This document shows positions 32,849 through 42,100 of a DNA stretch of 64,000 nt, piece after piece. The notes below the pieces were generated by a model that was not told the origin of the DNA, did not search any database, and saw only the letters and a list, made by a program, of their open reading frames with translations. Position 1 is the first letter of the stretch. Each line of letters begins with the position of its first letter. Position numbers and translations under genes: made by a program. Origin of the DNA: Streptomyces fradiae ATCC 10745 = DSM 40063 (lineage in GTDB: Bacteria; Actinomycetota; Actinomycetes; Streptomycetales; Streptomycetaceae); assembly GCF_008704425.1 (NCBI RefSeq), contig NZ_CP023696.1:4628501-4692500 (forward strand), written 5' to 3'.

Positions 32849-33817
32849 ATGTTCGCTGCCTATGCCGCACGTATCGACCGCGATCAGCCCCTGAACGGCC
32901 TTGAGCTGGGCGACCGCCCGGAACCCGAGGTACGGCCGGGCTGGACCACCGTCACCGTCAAGGCCGCCTCCCTCAACCACCACGACCTGTGGTCCCTGCG
33001 CGGGGTCGGCCTGCCCGAGGAGAAGCTGCCGATGATCCTCGGCTGCGACGCCGCCGGTGTCGACGAGGACGGCAACGAGGTGGTCATCCACTCCGTCATC
33101 GGCCAGACCGGCCACGGCGTGGGGCCCCGCGAGCCCCGCTCCATCCTGACCGAGCGCTACCAGGGCACCTTCGCCGAGCGGGTCGCCGTGCCCGCCTGGA
33201 ACGTGCTGCCCAAGCCCGCCGAGCTGAGCTTCGAGGAGGCCGCCTGCCTCCCGACCGCCTGGCTCACCGCGTACCGCATGCTCTTCACCAACGCCGGGGT
33301 CCGCCCCGGCGACTCCGTGCTCGTCCAGGGCGCGGGCGGCGGTGTCGCCACGGCCGCGATCGTGCTGGGGAAGGCCGCCGGGCTGCGGGTCTTCGCCACC
33401 AGCCGCGACGAGGCCAAGCGCAAGCGCGCCGTCGACCTCGGAGCCGTCGACGCGTTCGAGCCCGGCGCGCGGCTGCCGCAGCGCGTGGACGCCGTCATCG
33501 AGACCGTCGGCGCCGCCACCTGGTCGCACTCGGTCAAGTCGCTGCGCCCCGGCGGCACCCTGGTCATCTCCGGTGCGACCAGCGGCGACCGGCCCTCGCA
33601 CGCCGAGCTGACCCGGATCTTCTTCCTGGAGCTGAAGGTCGTCGGTTCGACCATGGGATCGAAGGACGAGCTGGAGGACCTGCTCTCCTTCTGCGCCACC
33701 ACGGGGGTCCGGCCCGTCATCGACGAGGTGCTGCCGCTGGACCGGGCGCGCGACGGCTTCGCCAAGATGGCCTCCGGCGACCTGTTCGGGAAGGTCGTGC
33801 TGACGCCCGTCTCCTGA
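32849..33817 (+). CDS. zinc-binding dehydrogenase / quinone oxidoreductase-like protein
   Basis: A 322-residue medium-chain dehydrogenase. The catalytic-domain entry (SLNHHDLWSLRGVGLPEEKL, GCDAAGVDEDGNEVV) lacks the structural-zinc cysteine cluster, so it is closer to NADPH:quinone reductases and crotonyl-CoA-reductase relatives than to alcohol dehydrogenases. The nucleotide fold reads VLVQGAGGGVATAAIVLGKA (about residues 160-180), and TSRDEAKRKRAVDLGA follows. The ATG at 32849 is leaderless by the upstream TAGTCT. No partner genes; substrate unknown. Confidence 0.85.
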   Translation: MFAAYAARIDRDQPLNGLELGDRPEPEVRPGWTTVTVKAASLNHHDLWSLRGVGLPEEKLPMILGCDAAGVDEDGNEVVIHSVIGQTGHGVGPREPRSILTERYQGTFAERVAVPAWNVLPKPAELSFEEAACLPTAWLTAYRMLFTNAGVRPGDSVLVQGAGGGVATAAIVLGKAAGLRVFATSRDEAKRKRAVDLGAVDAFEPGARLPQRVDAVIETVGAATWSHSVKSLRPGGTLVISGATSGDRPSHAELTRIFFLELKVVGSTMGSKDELEDLLSFCATTGVRPVIDEVLPLDRARDGFAKMASGDLFGKVVLTPVS

Positions 33818-33908
33818 CGCGTGCCTTGAGGGTTCGTCACTTCTGCTGTGGGATCTCCGGCATCGCGTCGCGTACGAGCGTCACGTCACGCCCTGCCGGA
33901 GGTCACCC

Positions 33909-35372
33909 ATGCGCAACCGCACGCGTACCACCGTCTGCGCCGCCGTCCTGACCGCCCTGCTCGCCGCGGCCGGCCCACCCTTCGCGGGGGCGGCCGGGCG
34001 GGAGGACCGGGCGGCCGCGACCGGGGAGCGGGCTTCCGGGGCGGCGCAGGAGCCCGCCCGCGAGGCGGCCGGTGAACCGGGCATCCCCCCGCTCACCGAC
34101 GGCCTCGGGCGCGTCCTCACCCTGCGCGGCTGGAACGTCGAGGACAAGGCCCACCGCGGCGACGCCGCCCTCTCCGCCGTCACCGAGCGGCACTTCCGCG
34201 ACCTCGCCGCCCACGGGTTCGGCTTCGCCCGCATCCTCGTCTTCTGGGACGACCTGGAGCCGCAGCGCGGCCGGTACAGCGAGACGTACCTGCGGAAGAT
34301 CGAGCGGGTCCTGGGCTGGGCCCGGAAGCACCGCGTCCGGGTGGTGATCGACGCCCACCAGGACGTCTTCGGCCCGGCCTTCGGCCACCGGGGCGTACCG
34401 GAGTGGGCCACCCGCACCGACGGGCTGCCCTTCACCCCGCGCCCCGGCGACTGGTTCTCCGAGTACTTCGAACCGGCCGTCCAGCGGGCCTTCACCCACC
34501 TCTACGAGGACGAGGACCTGCGCCGCGCCCAGGCGGCGATGTGGCGGGTCCTCGCGGCCCGGTTCGCGGACCACCCGGCGGTCCTCGGGTACGACCTGAT
34601 CAACGAGCCCATGGGCGAGCTGCGCCCCGGCGAGGACCTGCCGGCCGCCGCCCGCCGCATCGAGGCCGAGCAGCTCACGCCGATGTACCGGCGGCTCGCG
34701 CGGGCCGTGCGCGGCGTGGACCGCGACGCCTGGCTCTTCGTGGAACCGACGCCCATCGTCGGCGAGGGCGTCCCCACCGGACTCGGCCGCGTCGACGACC
34801 CGAAGGTCGTGTACGCCCCGCACTTCTACGACACCGCCATGGAGGCGGGCGCCGACTACGACCCGGCCGCCGGGTGGATCGAGGCGTACGAGAAGGCGGT
34901 CGTGGAGTACCCGAAGCGCCACCGGGTGCCGGTCGTCGTGGGGGAGTGGGGGCCGCTGAACAACGCCCTGCCCCACATGGGCCTCTTCTACCGCGACGCG
35001 CTGGCCTCGCTGAACCGCTACGCCTCCGGCTGGGCGGGGTACGTGTGGTGCTACGGCGGCGGGTACTGCGCGCTGGACGCCGAGGGCCGCTTCCGCACCA
35101 ACAAGGGCGCGACCGCCGCCCCGTACGCCCCGGCCGTGGCGGGCGCGGTACGGGCGGAGGCGCACGGGCCGGAGACGTACCGGGTCACCTACACCGCCCG
35201 GCCCGGTGTGACGGAGCTGTCCCTGCCGCCCTCGCCGCGCGGCTGGCGGGTGGCGGTGGAGGGGCCCGCCCGGCCGAGCCGCGCGGAGGTGCCGGCGGGG
35301 GAGCGGGCGGCGCGGGTGACGGTGCGGGCCGTACCGGGTGCGACGGTCACGGTGCGGGTCGGCCCGCGCTGA
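33909..35372 (+). CDS. secreted GH5 glycosidase, endoglycoceramidase-like
   Basis: A 487-residue exported glycoside hydrolase. Signal peptide about residues 1-29 (ending AGAAG), then an Ala/Glu-rich linker to about 58. The TIM barrel starts TDGLGRVLTLRGWNVEDKAH. The acid/base Glu233 lies in YDLINEPMGEL and the nucleophile Glu346 in VVVGEWGPLNN; VIDAHQDVFG and WAGYVWCYGGGYCALD are typical of endoglycoceramidases and related GH5 enzymes. The C-terminal about 90 residues are a small beta domain. These enzymes release glycans from glycosphingolipids; the true substrate may be another glycolipid. GGAGG precedes the ATG at 33909. Confidence 0.87.
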   Translation: MRNRTRTTVCAAVLTALLAAAGPPFAGAAGREDRAAATGERASGAAQEPAREAAGEPGIPPLTDGLGRVLTLRGWNVEDKAHRGDAALSAVTERHFRDLAAHGFGFARILVFWDDLEPQRGRYSETYLRKIERVLGWARKHRVRVVIDAHQDVFGPAFGHRGVPEWATRTDGLPFTPRPGDWFSEYFEPAVQRAFTHLYEDEDLRRAQAAMWRVLAARFADHPAVLGYDLINEPMGELRPGEDLPAAARRIEAEQLTPMYRRLARAVRGVDRDAWLFVEPTPIVGEGVPTGLGRVDDPKVVYAPHFYDTAMEAGADYDPAAGWIEAYEKAVVEYPKRHRVPVVVGEWGPLNNALPHMGLFYRDALASLNRYASGWAGYVWCYGGGYCALDAEGRFRTNKGATAAPYAPAVAGAVRAEAHGPETYRVTYTARPGVTELSLPPSPRGWRVAVEGPARPSRAEVPAGERAARVTVRAVPGATVTVRVGPR

Positions 35373-35503
35373 GGCGGGCGCGGCCGTGGCGGCCGGGTGG
35401 CCGGGAGGGCGAGGGTGGTCGGGTGGCCGGGGCGGCCCCGGCGGCCGGGTGGCCTGTGGGGGCCGAGGCCGCCGGGTTGCCGGGCCGCCCGGCCGCCGGG
35501 CCG

Positions 35504-36643
35504 TCAGGCGCCGGGGCGGAGGAGGGCCGTGAGGCGGGCCGCCGCCGTGCCCAGGTGGTGGCGGGCCTCCGTGAGCTGCGCCTCGGTCACCCCGTGGTCG
35601 CGGGCCGCGTCCCGGACCTCGTCGCGCAGGCGGTCCAGCAGGCGCTCCAGCTCGCGAGCGGGGTCGCCGCCGGTGCCCGGCTCCGCCGCCCACGCCGGGA
35701 AGCCGGCGGCCGGGTCGGCCTTCTCGTACGGCCCCCGGGAGCCGGCCCGCGGGCCTGCCGCCGTGGAGGCGGTCGCCGTACCGGAGCCGGTACCGCCCCC
35801 GGAGCCGTTCGCCGTCCCGGTCCCGGTCCCGGTCCCGGAGCCCGAGCCGCCGCCGGTGGGCGTCCCGGTCCCCGAGCCGCCGCCGGAGCCGGTGGCCGGT
35901 CCGGAGTCCTTGCCGGCCCCGGTCCCCGGCGCCGCCGTGCCGTTGCCGGGGGCTCCGAACAGGCCGCCGAGGCGGGTCGTCAGGTCGGCCAGGCCCTCCC
36001 GGACCCCGGCGGGCCAGTCGCCGCGCGCCAGGTGCTCCTGGACCTGCTGGGCGACGCGCTGCATCTCGCGGCGCGCCCGGTCCTGCGCCTCCTCGGCCTG
36101 GCGCCGGGCGGCCTGCGCCTCCTCGCGGGCGCGGCGCGACTCGTCCCGGGCCCGCCGGGCCTGCTCGCGCCACTCCTGCTGGGCGCGCCGCAGCTCCTCC
36201 TTCGCGACGCGCCACGCCTCGCCCTCCTGGCCGCCGCCGGGCCGGTCGGCCGTGCGGCGGGTCTCGCCCGCCGCGGCGCGCATCTCGCTGCGCAGCCGCC
36301 CGGCGGCGCCCCGCACGTCGGCGCGGATCTCGGCGGCCAGCTCGGAGACCGAGTCCCGGATCTCCTGCTCCAGGTCGGCCAGCTCCCCACTGCGGCCCGC
36401 CAGTTCCGCGCGGCCCGCGTCGGTGATCGAGTAGACCTTGCGGCCGCCCTCGGAGGTGTGCCGGACCAGGCCCTCGGCCTCCAGCTTGGCGAGCCTCGGG
36501 TAGACCGTCCCGGCGGAGGGCGCGTACAGGCCCTGGAACCGCTCCTCCAGCAGGCGGATCACCTCGTAGCCGTGGCGGGGGGCCTCGTCGAGCAGCTTCA
36601 GCAGGTACAGCCGCAGTCGGCCGTGGGCGAAGACGGGGGGCAT
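35504..36643 (-). CDS. PadR-family regulator with long coiled-coil and Gly/Thr repeat extension
   Basis: A 379-residue protein, about twice the usual PadR size. The N-terminal winged helix (about 1-90) is clear: RLRLYLLKLLDEAPRHGYEV, then AGTVYPRLAKLEAEGLVRHT and GRKVYSITDAGRAEL. A charged helical stretch from about 105 to 215 (for example RRAREEAQAARRQAEEAQDR) is predicted to be coiled coil. A GSGTGTG-type repeat spans about 230-300, and a final helical segment follows (ARELERLLDRLRDEVRDAAR). ATG at 36643 lies one base beyond the DUF4097 stop, so the two genes form an operon; the in-frame GTG at 36679 is an alternative. PadR likely represses its own operon through the ATATCGCG repeats at 37606-37642. 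Confidence 0.85.
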   Translation of the reverse strand: MPPVFAHGRLRLYLLKLLDEAPRHGYEVIRLLEERFQGLYAPSAGTVYPRLAKLEAEGLVRHTSEGGRKVYSITDAGRAELAGRSGELADLEQEIRDSVSELAAEIRADVRGAAGRLRSEMRAAAGETRRTADRPGGGQEGEAWRVAKEELRRAQQEWREQARRARDESRRAREEAQAARRQAEEAQDRARREMQRVAQQVQEHLARGDWPAGVREGLADLTTRLGGLFGAPGNGTAAPGTGAGKDSGPATGSGGGSGTGTPTGGGSGSGTGTGTGTANGSGGGTGSGTATASTAAGPRAGSRGPYEKADPAAGFPAWAAEPGTGGDPARELERLLDRLRDEVRDAARDHGVTEAQLTEARHHLGTAAARLTALLRPGA

Positions 36644-36644
36644 G

Positions 36645-37538
36645 TCACAGCGCCTTTCCGGAGGAGGGGAGGTCGTCACTCGTACCGGCCCCGCTCCCGC
36701 CGGGCCCGGAGGGCTCCGGGCGGCGCAGCAGGGCGATCGCGCCGGACATGGTCGTCGCCTTCAGCGTGCCCGTACCAGCTCCCAGGGTGCCGCTGATCCG
36801 CTTGGCGCCCCACGCCCCGTCGACCCGCAGCCCGTCGAACGCGCTGGCCACCGAGCCGCTCGTGGTGCTGGCCTCGACCCGCGCGTCGGCGCGGTGCGGC
36901 AGCCGGATCGCGACCTCGCCGGTGACGGTGGCCACCTGGATGTCGGTGGCCTCGCCCTCCGGGTCCACGTCCACCAGCACGTCGCCGCTGACGGAGTCGG
37001 CCCGCACGGACGCCCCCGAGCCCTCGACGACCGTGAGGTCGCCCGACACGGACTGGAAGCGCAGGTCCCCGGTGACCGACTGCGCCTCGACGCCCCCGGA
37101 CACGGTCTGCGCCCGCACCGGGCCGGAGAGCCCGACGAGCGTCATGTCCCCGCCGACGCCGCTGACCTTCGTACGCCCCCGGACCCCCGACACGACGGCC
37201 CCGGCGCCCACCGCCTCGATCTCCACCGACGCGCCCGCCGGCACGGCGAGGGAGACGACGGCGCTGCGCGCGTCGGCCTTGGAGAGCTGGGGGAGCCTGG
37301 CGAGCAGGCGGTCCAGCAGTCCGCCCTTGCGGGACAGGTCCGGGTAGCCGACGGTCAGCGTTCCGCCGTCCTGGGTCACGGTCAGGGCCGGGCCCCGCAC
37401 CTCCGCGACCTCCAGGCGGGCCGGGCCGCCGTCCGTGCCGACCACGTTGACCGCGCCGTTCACGACGCGCACGCGCAGCGCCGTCACGGGATCGTCGAGG
37501 GTGAGCTTCATCGGCTCGGTGACGGACCACTCTGGCAT
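36645..37538 (-). CDS. DUF4097-family beta-helix protein
   Basis: A 297-residue cytosolic protein beginning MPEWSVTEPMKLTLDDPVTA, followed by repeating beta-strand units (VSGVRGRTKVSGVGGDMTLV, SGGVEAQSVTGDLRFQSVSG, TVTGEVAIRLPHRAD), the right-handed beta-helix pattern of DUF4097 adhesin-like domains. AGGAGG precedes the ATG at 37538. It is co-transcribed with the downstream PadR gene. Such pairs are widespread in actinobacteria; their function is unknown. Confidence 0.85.
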   Translation of the reverse strand: MPEWSVTEPMKLTLDDPVTALRVRVVNGAVNVVGTDGGPARLEVAEVRGPALTVTQDGGTLTVGYPDLSRKGGLLDRLLARLPQLSKADARSAVVSLAVPAGASVEIEAVGAGAVVSGVRGRTKVSGVGGDMTLVGLSGPVRAQTVSGGVEAQSVTGDLRFQSVSGDLTVVEGSGASVRADSVSGDVLVDVDPEGEATDIQVATVTGEVAIRLPHRADARVEASTTSGSVASAFDGLRVDGAWGAKRISGTLGAGTGTLKATTMSGAIALLRRPEPSGPGGSGAGTSDDLPSSGKAL

Positions 37539-37605
37539 GGTGCTGACCTCCTCGGCTCCTGGGCGGCGGACGCTTCCGGCCCCGCCGGCACCGGCGCGGA
37601 CACGG

Positions 37606-37642
37606 CATATCGCGTCTGCGTCCACAGACACGATATATCGCG
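37606..37642. promoter_or_regulatory. candidate PadR operator repeats
   Basis: CATATCGCG (37606-37614) and CGATATATCGCG (37631-37642, containing the 10-bp palindrome CGATATATCG) lie in an unusually A+T-rich patch about 70-105 bases upstream of the DUF4097 start. Their position and the ATATCGCG repetition suggest autoregulation by the PadR protein. Confidence 0.6.
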
Positions 37643-37717
37643 GTACGGTCACGTCAAGGCCGGGGAGAAACGGGGGTAGGCCGTCAAAAGCGGGCGAATT
37701 GCCCTAGCGTATGGCTC

Positions 37718-38566
37718 ATGAACGCGACATCGACCGGTGCGCTGCTGCTCTGCCGCGCCGCCCCCGACGCGGTCGCCGCCACGGCCCGCCTGCTGCGCGA
37801 GCCCGTCGTCCTCGCCCCGGCGGGCGCCGGCTGGAGCGTCCTCGTCCCGGAGGGCCGCCCCTGGCTCGACGGCTCCGAACCGGTCGAGCGGATCTCCGCC
37901 GGATGGGCCGCCGCCCTCGCCGTGGGCGCGCCCTGGCCGGTCATCACCCTGTGGTGGGACGGCGAACGGGCCGGTCACGTCCTCGCGTACGGGTTCCGCC
38001 GCCCCGTCGACTACACCTGGCTGGCGGACGGCACCCCCGTCGGCATGGACGAGGCCATGCAGACCTTCGCCGAGCGGCTCGGCCTCGACCCCGTCATCGA
38101 CGTGCAGGACCTCCAGGCCCTCACCCGCCCCGACCCGGACGCCGACGCCCGCGCCCGCCTCCTCGGGCTCGTCGCGGTCCTGGCCCGGCTCGGCCTGGAG
38201 CTGCCGCCCGGCGTGCAGCCCGGCGAGGCCACCACGCATCTGCGGGCCGCGGCCCGGGCCCGCCCCGGCGCCACCGTGGTCGAGGGCCACGGCCTGCGCG
38301 ACGCCGTGCGCACCGAACTGCTGGGCGGTGGCGCGACGGGCCGGGTGCCGCGCGCGGTGGCGGGCGTCCAGCTCGCCGTCGGCCTGCCGCTCCTCGCCTG
38401 GGCGCTGACCCGGCGCCCTCCCAGCCCCGGCTGGGCCGCCGCGGGCGCCCTGCTGGCCCTCCAGGGCGCACTGGGCCTCGCGCGGGAGCGGCGGCGCGGC
38501 CACCGCGGCGCGGATGAGGGCGGCGGTGGGGCGCACGGCCCCGGAGGGCGCCGGGAAGCCTCGTAG
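37718..38566 (+). CDS. hypothetical membrane-associated protein
   Basis: A 282-residue protein of unknown function. The N-terminal about 200 residues are soluble alpha/beta (ALLLCRAAPDAVAATARLLR, then VITLWWDGERAGHVLAYGFR and DEAMQTFAERLGLDPVIDVQ). Two hydrophobic segments lie near the C-terminus (about 219-236 and 241-256), followed by a basic Arg/Gly tail. TAGCGT at 37705-37710 is seven bases before the ATG, so it is probably leaderless. It diverges from the DUF4097-PadR operon. Confidence 0.72.
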   Translation: MNATSTGALLLCRAAPDAVAATARLLREPVVLAPAGAGWSVLVPEGRPWLDGSEPVERISAGWAAALAVGAPWPVITLWWDGERAGHVLAYGFRRPVDYTWLADGTPVGMDEAMQTFAERLGLDPVIDVQDLQALTRPDPDADARARLLGLVAVLARLGLELPPGVQPGEATTHLRAAARARPGATVVEGHGLRDAVRTELLGGGATGRVPRAVAGVQLAVGLPLLAWALTRRPPSPGWAAAGALLALQGALGLARERRRGHRGADEGGGGAHGPGGRREAS

Positions 38567-38847
38567 AGGGCGGGCACGGGCCCCCTGGACCTCCGGGAGG
38601 GCGGGCGCGGGCCCCGGACCGACCCCGGACCCTGCGGCGCTTCGGCTGGGGCGGGAAGCTCCTCGACAGGCCCTTGGGTCTCCGGGCTGGCGGCGGCCCC
38701 GGGGTCTCCGGGGGGCGGCTTCCCGGGCCTCCGGGAGGGCGGGCGCGGGCCCTCCGGCCCCCGGAGGGCGGCGGGCCCACACCGGGCCCTGCGGGAGAGC
38801 CCGGCGGCCTCAGGCGCCCTCGCGGGGCGCCCCGGCGGCCCGCGGGC
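38567..38847. other. GC-rich intergenic region with dispersed repeats
   Basis: About 280 bases containing the repeated string CTCCGGGAGGGCGGGCGCGG (near 38590 and 38730), GGTCTCCGG twice, and a short hairpin GGCGCCC...GGGCGCC near 38812-38833 that could end the DUF6104 transcript. No gene. Confidence 0.5.
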
Positions 38848-39027
38848 CTACTCCTCGTCCTCGTCGTCCAGCCGGGCCAGCCAGGTGGCCAGGCGCTCGA
38901 CCGGCACCTCGAAGTCCGGGTTCAGGTCCACGAACGTGCGCAGCTGCTCGGCGAGCCACTCGAAGGTGACCTCCTCCTCGCCACGCCGCTTCTCCAGCTC
39001 CTCGATACCGCGATCGGTGAAGTACAC
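38848..39027 (-). CDS. small conserved acidic protein (DUF6104-like)
   Basis: A 59-residue protein reading VYFTDRGIEELEKRRGEEEV, then TFEWLAEQLRTFVDLNPDFE and VPVERLATWLARLDDEDEE. It is strongly conserved in Streptomyces by recollection, and acidic at the C-terminus. GGGAGAC precedes the GTG at 39027. It lies downstream of kgd on the same strand but behind a strong terminator, so it probably has its own promoter. Function unknown. Confidence 0.82.
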   Translation of the reverse strand: MYFTDRGIEELEKRRGEEEVTFEWLAEQLRTFVDLNPDFEVPVERLATWLARLDDEDEE

Positions 39028-39114
39028 GACTCGTCTCCCGAAAGATCCTGCCGGGCGCGCTCCCCGGACATCCCCCCTCAGGGTAGGGCTCCCGGCGGGG
39101 CGCCCCGCACGCCG

Positions 39115-39156
39115 GAGGGCCCGGCTCCCATGGAGTCCCATGGGAGCCGGGCCCTC
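39115..39156. terminator. hairpin terminator of kgd
   Basis: Perfect 19-bp stem (39115-39133 with 39138-39156) and a 4-base AGTC loop, 30 bases beyond the kgd stop on the minus strand. Confidence 0.92.
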
Positions 39157-39185
39157 TTCGCGGCAGTCCGCGTACGGGTCGCCGG

Positions 39186-42100
39186 TCAGGCGTCGAAGAC
39201 CTCGTTCACGAGCTGCATCTGCTCCGCCTGGTGCCGCTTGGCCGAGCCGACCGCCGGCGACGAGCTGTGCGGCCGCGAGATGCGGCGCAGGCGCTCGCCC
39301 TGCGGGATGTCGGCGCCGACCGCCAGGTCCAGGTGGTCGATCAGGTTGAGCGCGATGAACGGCCACGCACCCTGGTTCGCCGGCTCCTCCTGCGCCCAGA
39401 TGTACTTCTCGGCGCCCGCGTACTTGGCGATCTCGGCCTGGAGCTCGGCGCCCGGCAGCGGGTACAGCCGCTCCAGCCGGATGATCGCCGTGTCCGTGAC
39501 ACCGCGCTTCTGCCGCTCGGCCTCCAGGTCGTAGTAGACCTTGCCGGAGCAGAAGACGACCTTCCGGACGGCGGCCGGATCGGCCTTCTCGTCGCCGATC
39601 ACCGGGCGGAACGAGCCGGTGGTGAACTCGTCCAGCTTCGACGCGGCGGCCTTCAGGCGCAGCATCGACTTCGGCGTGAAGACGACCAGCGGCTTGTGGT
39701 GCGGGTTGTGCACCTGCCACCGCAGGAGGTGGAAGTAGTTCGACGGCAGCGTCGGCATGGCGACCGTCATGTTGTTCTGCGCGCACATCTGGAGGAAGCG
39801 CTCCGGGCGGGCGGACGAGTGGTCCGGGCCCTGGCCCTCGTAGCCGTGCGGCAGCAGCAGCGTGACGCCGGAGGTCTGGCCCCACTTCTGCTCGGCGGAG
39901 GAGATGAACTCGTCCACGACGGTCTGCGCGCCGTTGACGAAGTCGCCGAACTGCGCCTCCCACATGACCAGCGCGTCCGGGCGGGCCAGCGAGTAGCCGT
40001 ACTCGAAGCCCATCGCCGCGTACTCGCTGAGCAGCGAGTCGTAGACGTTGTACCGGGCCTGGTCCTCGGCGAGGTACAGCATCGGCGTGTAGTCCTCGCC
40101 GGTCACCTGGTCCACCAGGACCGCGTGGCGCTGGCCGAAGGTGCCGCGGCGGGAGTCCTGGCCGGCCAGGCGGACCGGGACGCCCTCCATCAGCAGCGAG
40201 CCGATGGCGAGGGTCTCGCCCATGCCCCAGTCGATCGTGCCGTCGTAGATCGACTGCGCGCGGCGCTGGAGCTGCGGCAGCAGCCGCGGGTGGACCGTGA
40301 TGTGGTCGGGGATGTTGACCTGCGACTCCGCGACCCGCTTGACGACCTCCTGCGACACGGCCGTGCTCACGCCGTCCGCCGGGAAGCCGGCCTGCGGGTC
40401 GACCCCGGCCGCCGGGCTGGGCTGCGCCGTGGCCTCGCGGACCTCGGTGAAGACCTTCTCCAGCTGGCCCTGGAAGTCCTGGAGCGCCTGCTCCGCCTCC
40501 TCCAGGGTGATGTCGCCGCGGCCGATCAGCGACTCGGTGTAGAGCTTGCGCACCGAGCGCTTCTGGTCGATCAGCGTGTACATCTGCGGGTTCGTGAACT
40601 GCGGGTTGTCGCCCTCGTTGTGCCCGCGGCGGCGGTAGCAGATGAGGTCGATCACGACGTCCTTGTTGAACGTCTGGCGGAACTCGAAGGCGAGCCGCGC
40701 CACGCGGACGCACGCCTCCGGGTCGTCGCCGTTCACGTGGAAGATCGGCGCCTCGATCATGCGGGCCACGTCGGTGGCGTACATCGAGGAGCGCGAGGAC
40801 TCCGGGGCGGCGGTGAAGCCGACCTGGTTGTTGATGACGATGTGGACCGTGCCGCCGGTGCGGTAGCCGCGCAGCTGCGACATGTTCAGCGTCTCGGCGA
40901 CGACGCCCTGGCCGGCGAAGGCCGCGTCGCCGTGGAGGGCGACGGGCAGGACGGTGAAGTCCGTGCCGGCCTTGCCGATGATGTCCTGCTTGGCGCGGAC
41001 GACGCCCTCCAGGACCGGGTCGACGGCCTCCAGGTGGGACGGGTTGGCGACCAGGCTGACCTTGATCTGCTCGCCGTCGAGGCCGGTGAAGGTCCCCTCG
41101 GCGCCCAGGTGGTACTTGACGTCGCCGGAGCCGTGCATCGACTTCGGGTCGAGATTGCCCTCGAACTCGCGGAAGATCTGCGCGTACGACTTGCCGACGA
41201 TGTTCGCGAGGACGTTCAGCCGGCCGCGGTGGGCCATGCCGATGACGACCTCGTCGAGGCGCGACTCGGCCGCCGAGTCGATCACGGCGTCCAGCAGCGG
41301 GATGACGGACTCGCCGCCCTCCAGGCTGAACCGCTTCTGCCCGACGTACTTGGTCTGGAGGAAGGTCTCGAACGCCTCCGCCGCGTTCAGCCGGCGCAGG
41401 ATGCGCAGCTGCTCCTCGCGCTCCGGCTTGGAGTGCGGGCGCTCGACGCGGTCCTGGATCCACTTGCGCTGCTTCGGGTCCTGGATGTGCATGAACTCGA
41501 TGCCGGTGGTGCGGCAGTACGAGTCGCGCAGGACGCCGAGGATGTCGCGCAGCTTCATCATCGACTTGCCGCCGAAGCCGCCGACCGCGAACTCCCGCTC
41601 CAGGTCCCACAGGGTGAGGCCGTGCTCGGTGATGTCCAGGTCGGGGTGCTTGCGCTGGCGGTACTCCAGCGGGTCGGTGTCGGCCATGACGTGGCCGCGG
41701 ACCCGGTAGGAGTGGATCAGCTCGAAGACGCGCGCGGCCTTGGTGACGTCGTCGTCGTGCGACGCGTCGATGTCCCGCAGCCAGCGGACCGGCTCGTAGG
41801 GGATGCGCAGCGACTTGAAGACGTCGTCGTAGAAGCCGTCCTCGCCGAGGAGGAGGTTGGCGACGATCCGCAGGAACTCGCCGGACGCGGCGCCCTGGAT
41901 GACCCGGTGGTCGTACGTCGAGGTGAGGGTCATCACCTTGGAGACGCCCAGCTTGTTCAGGGTGTCCTGGGACGTGCCCTGGAACTCGGCCGGGTAGTCC
42001 ATCGAGCCGACGCCCATGATCACCGACTGGCCGGGCATCAGGCGCGGCACGGAGTGGACCGTGCCGAGGCCGCCGGGGTTGGTCAGGGAGACCGTCACGC

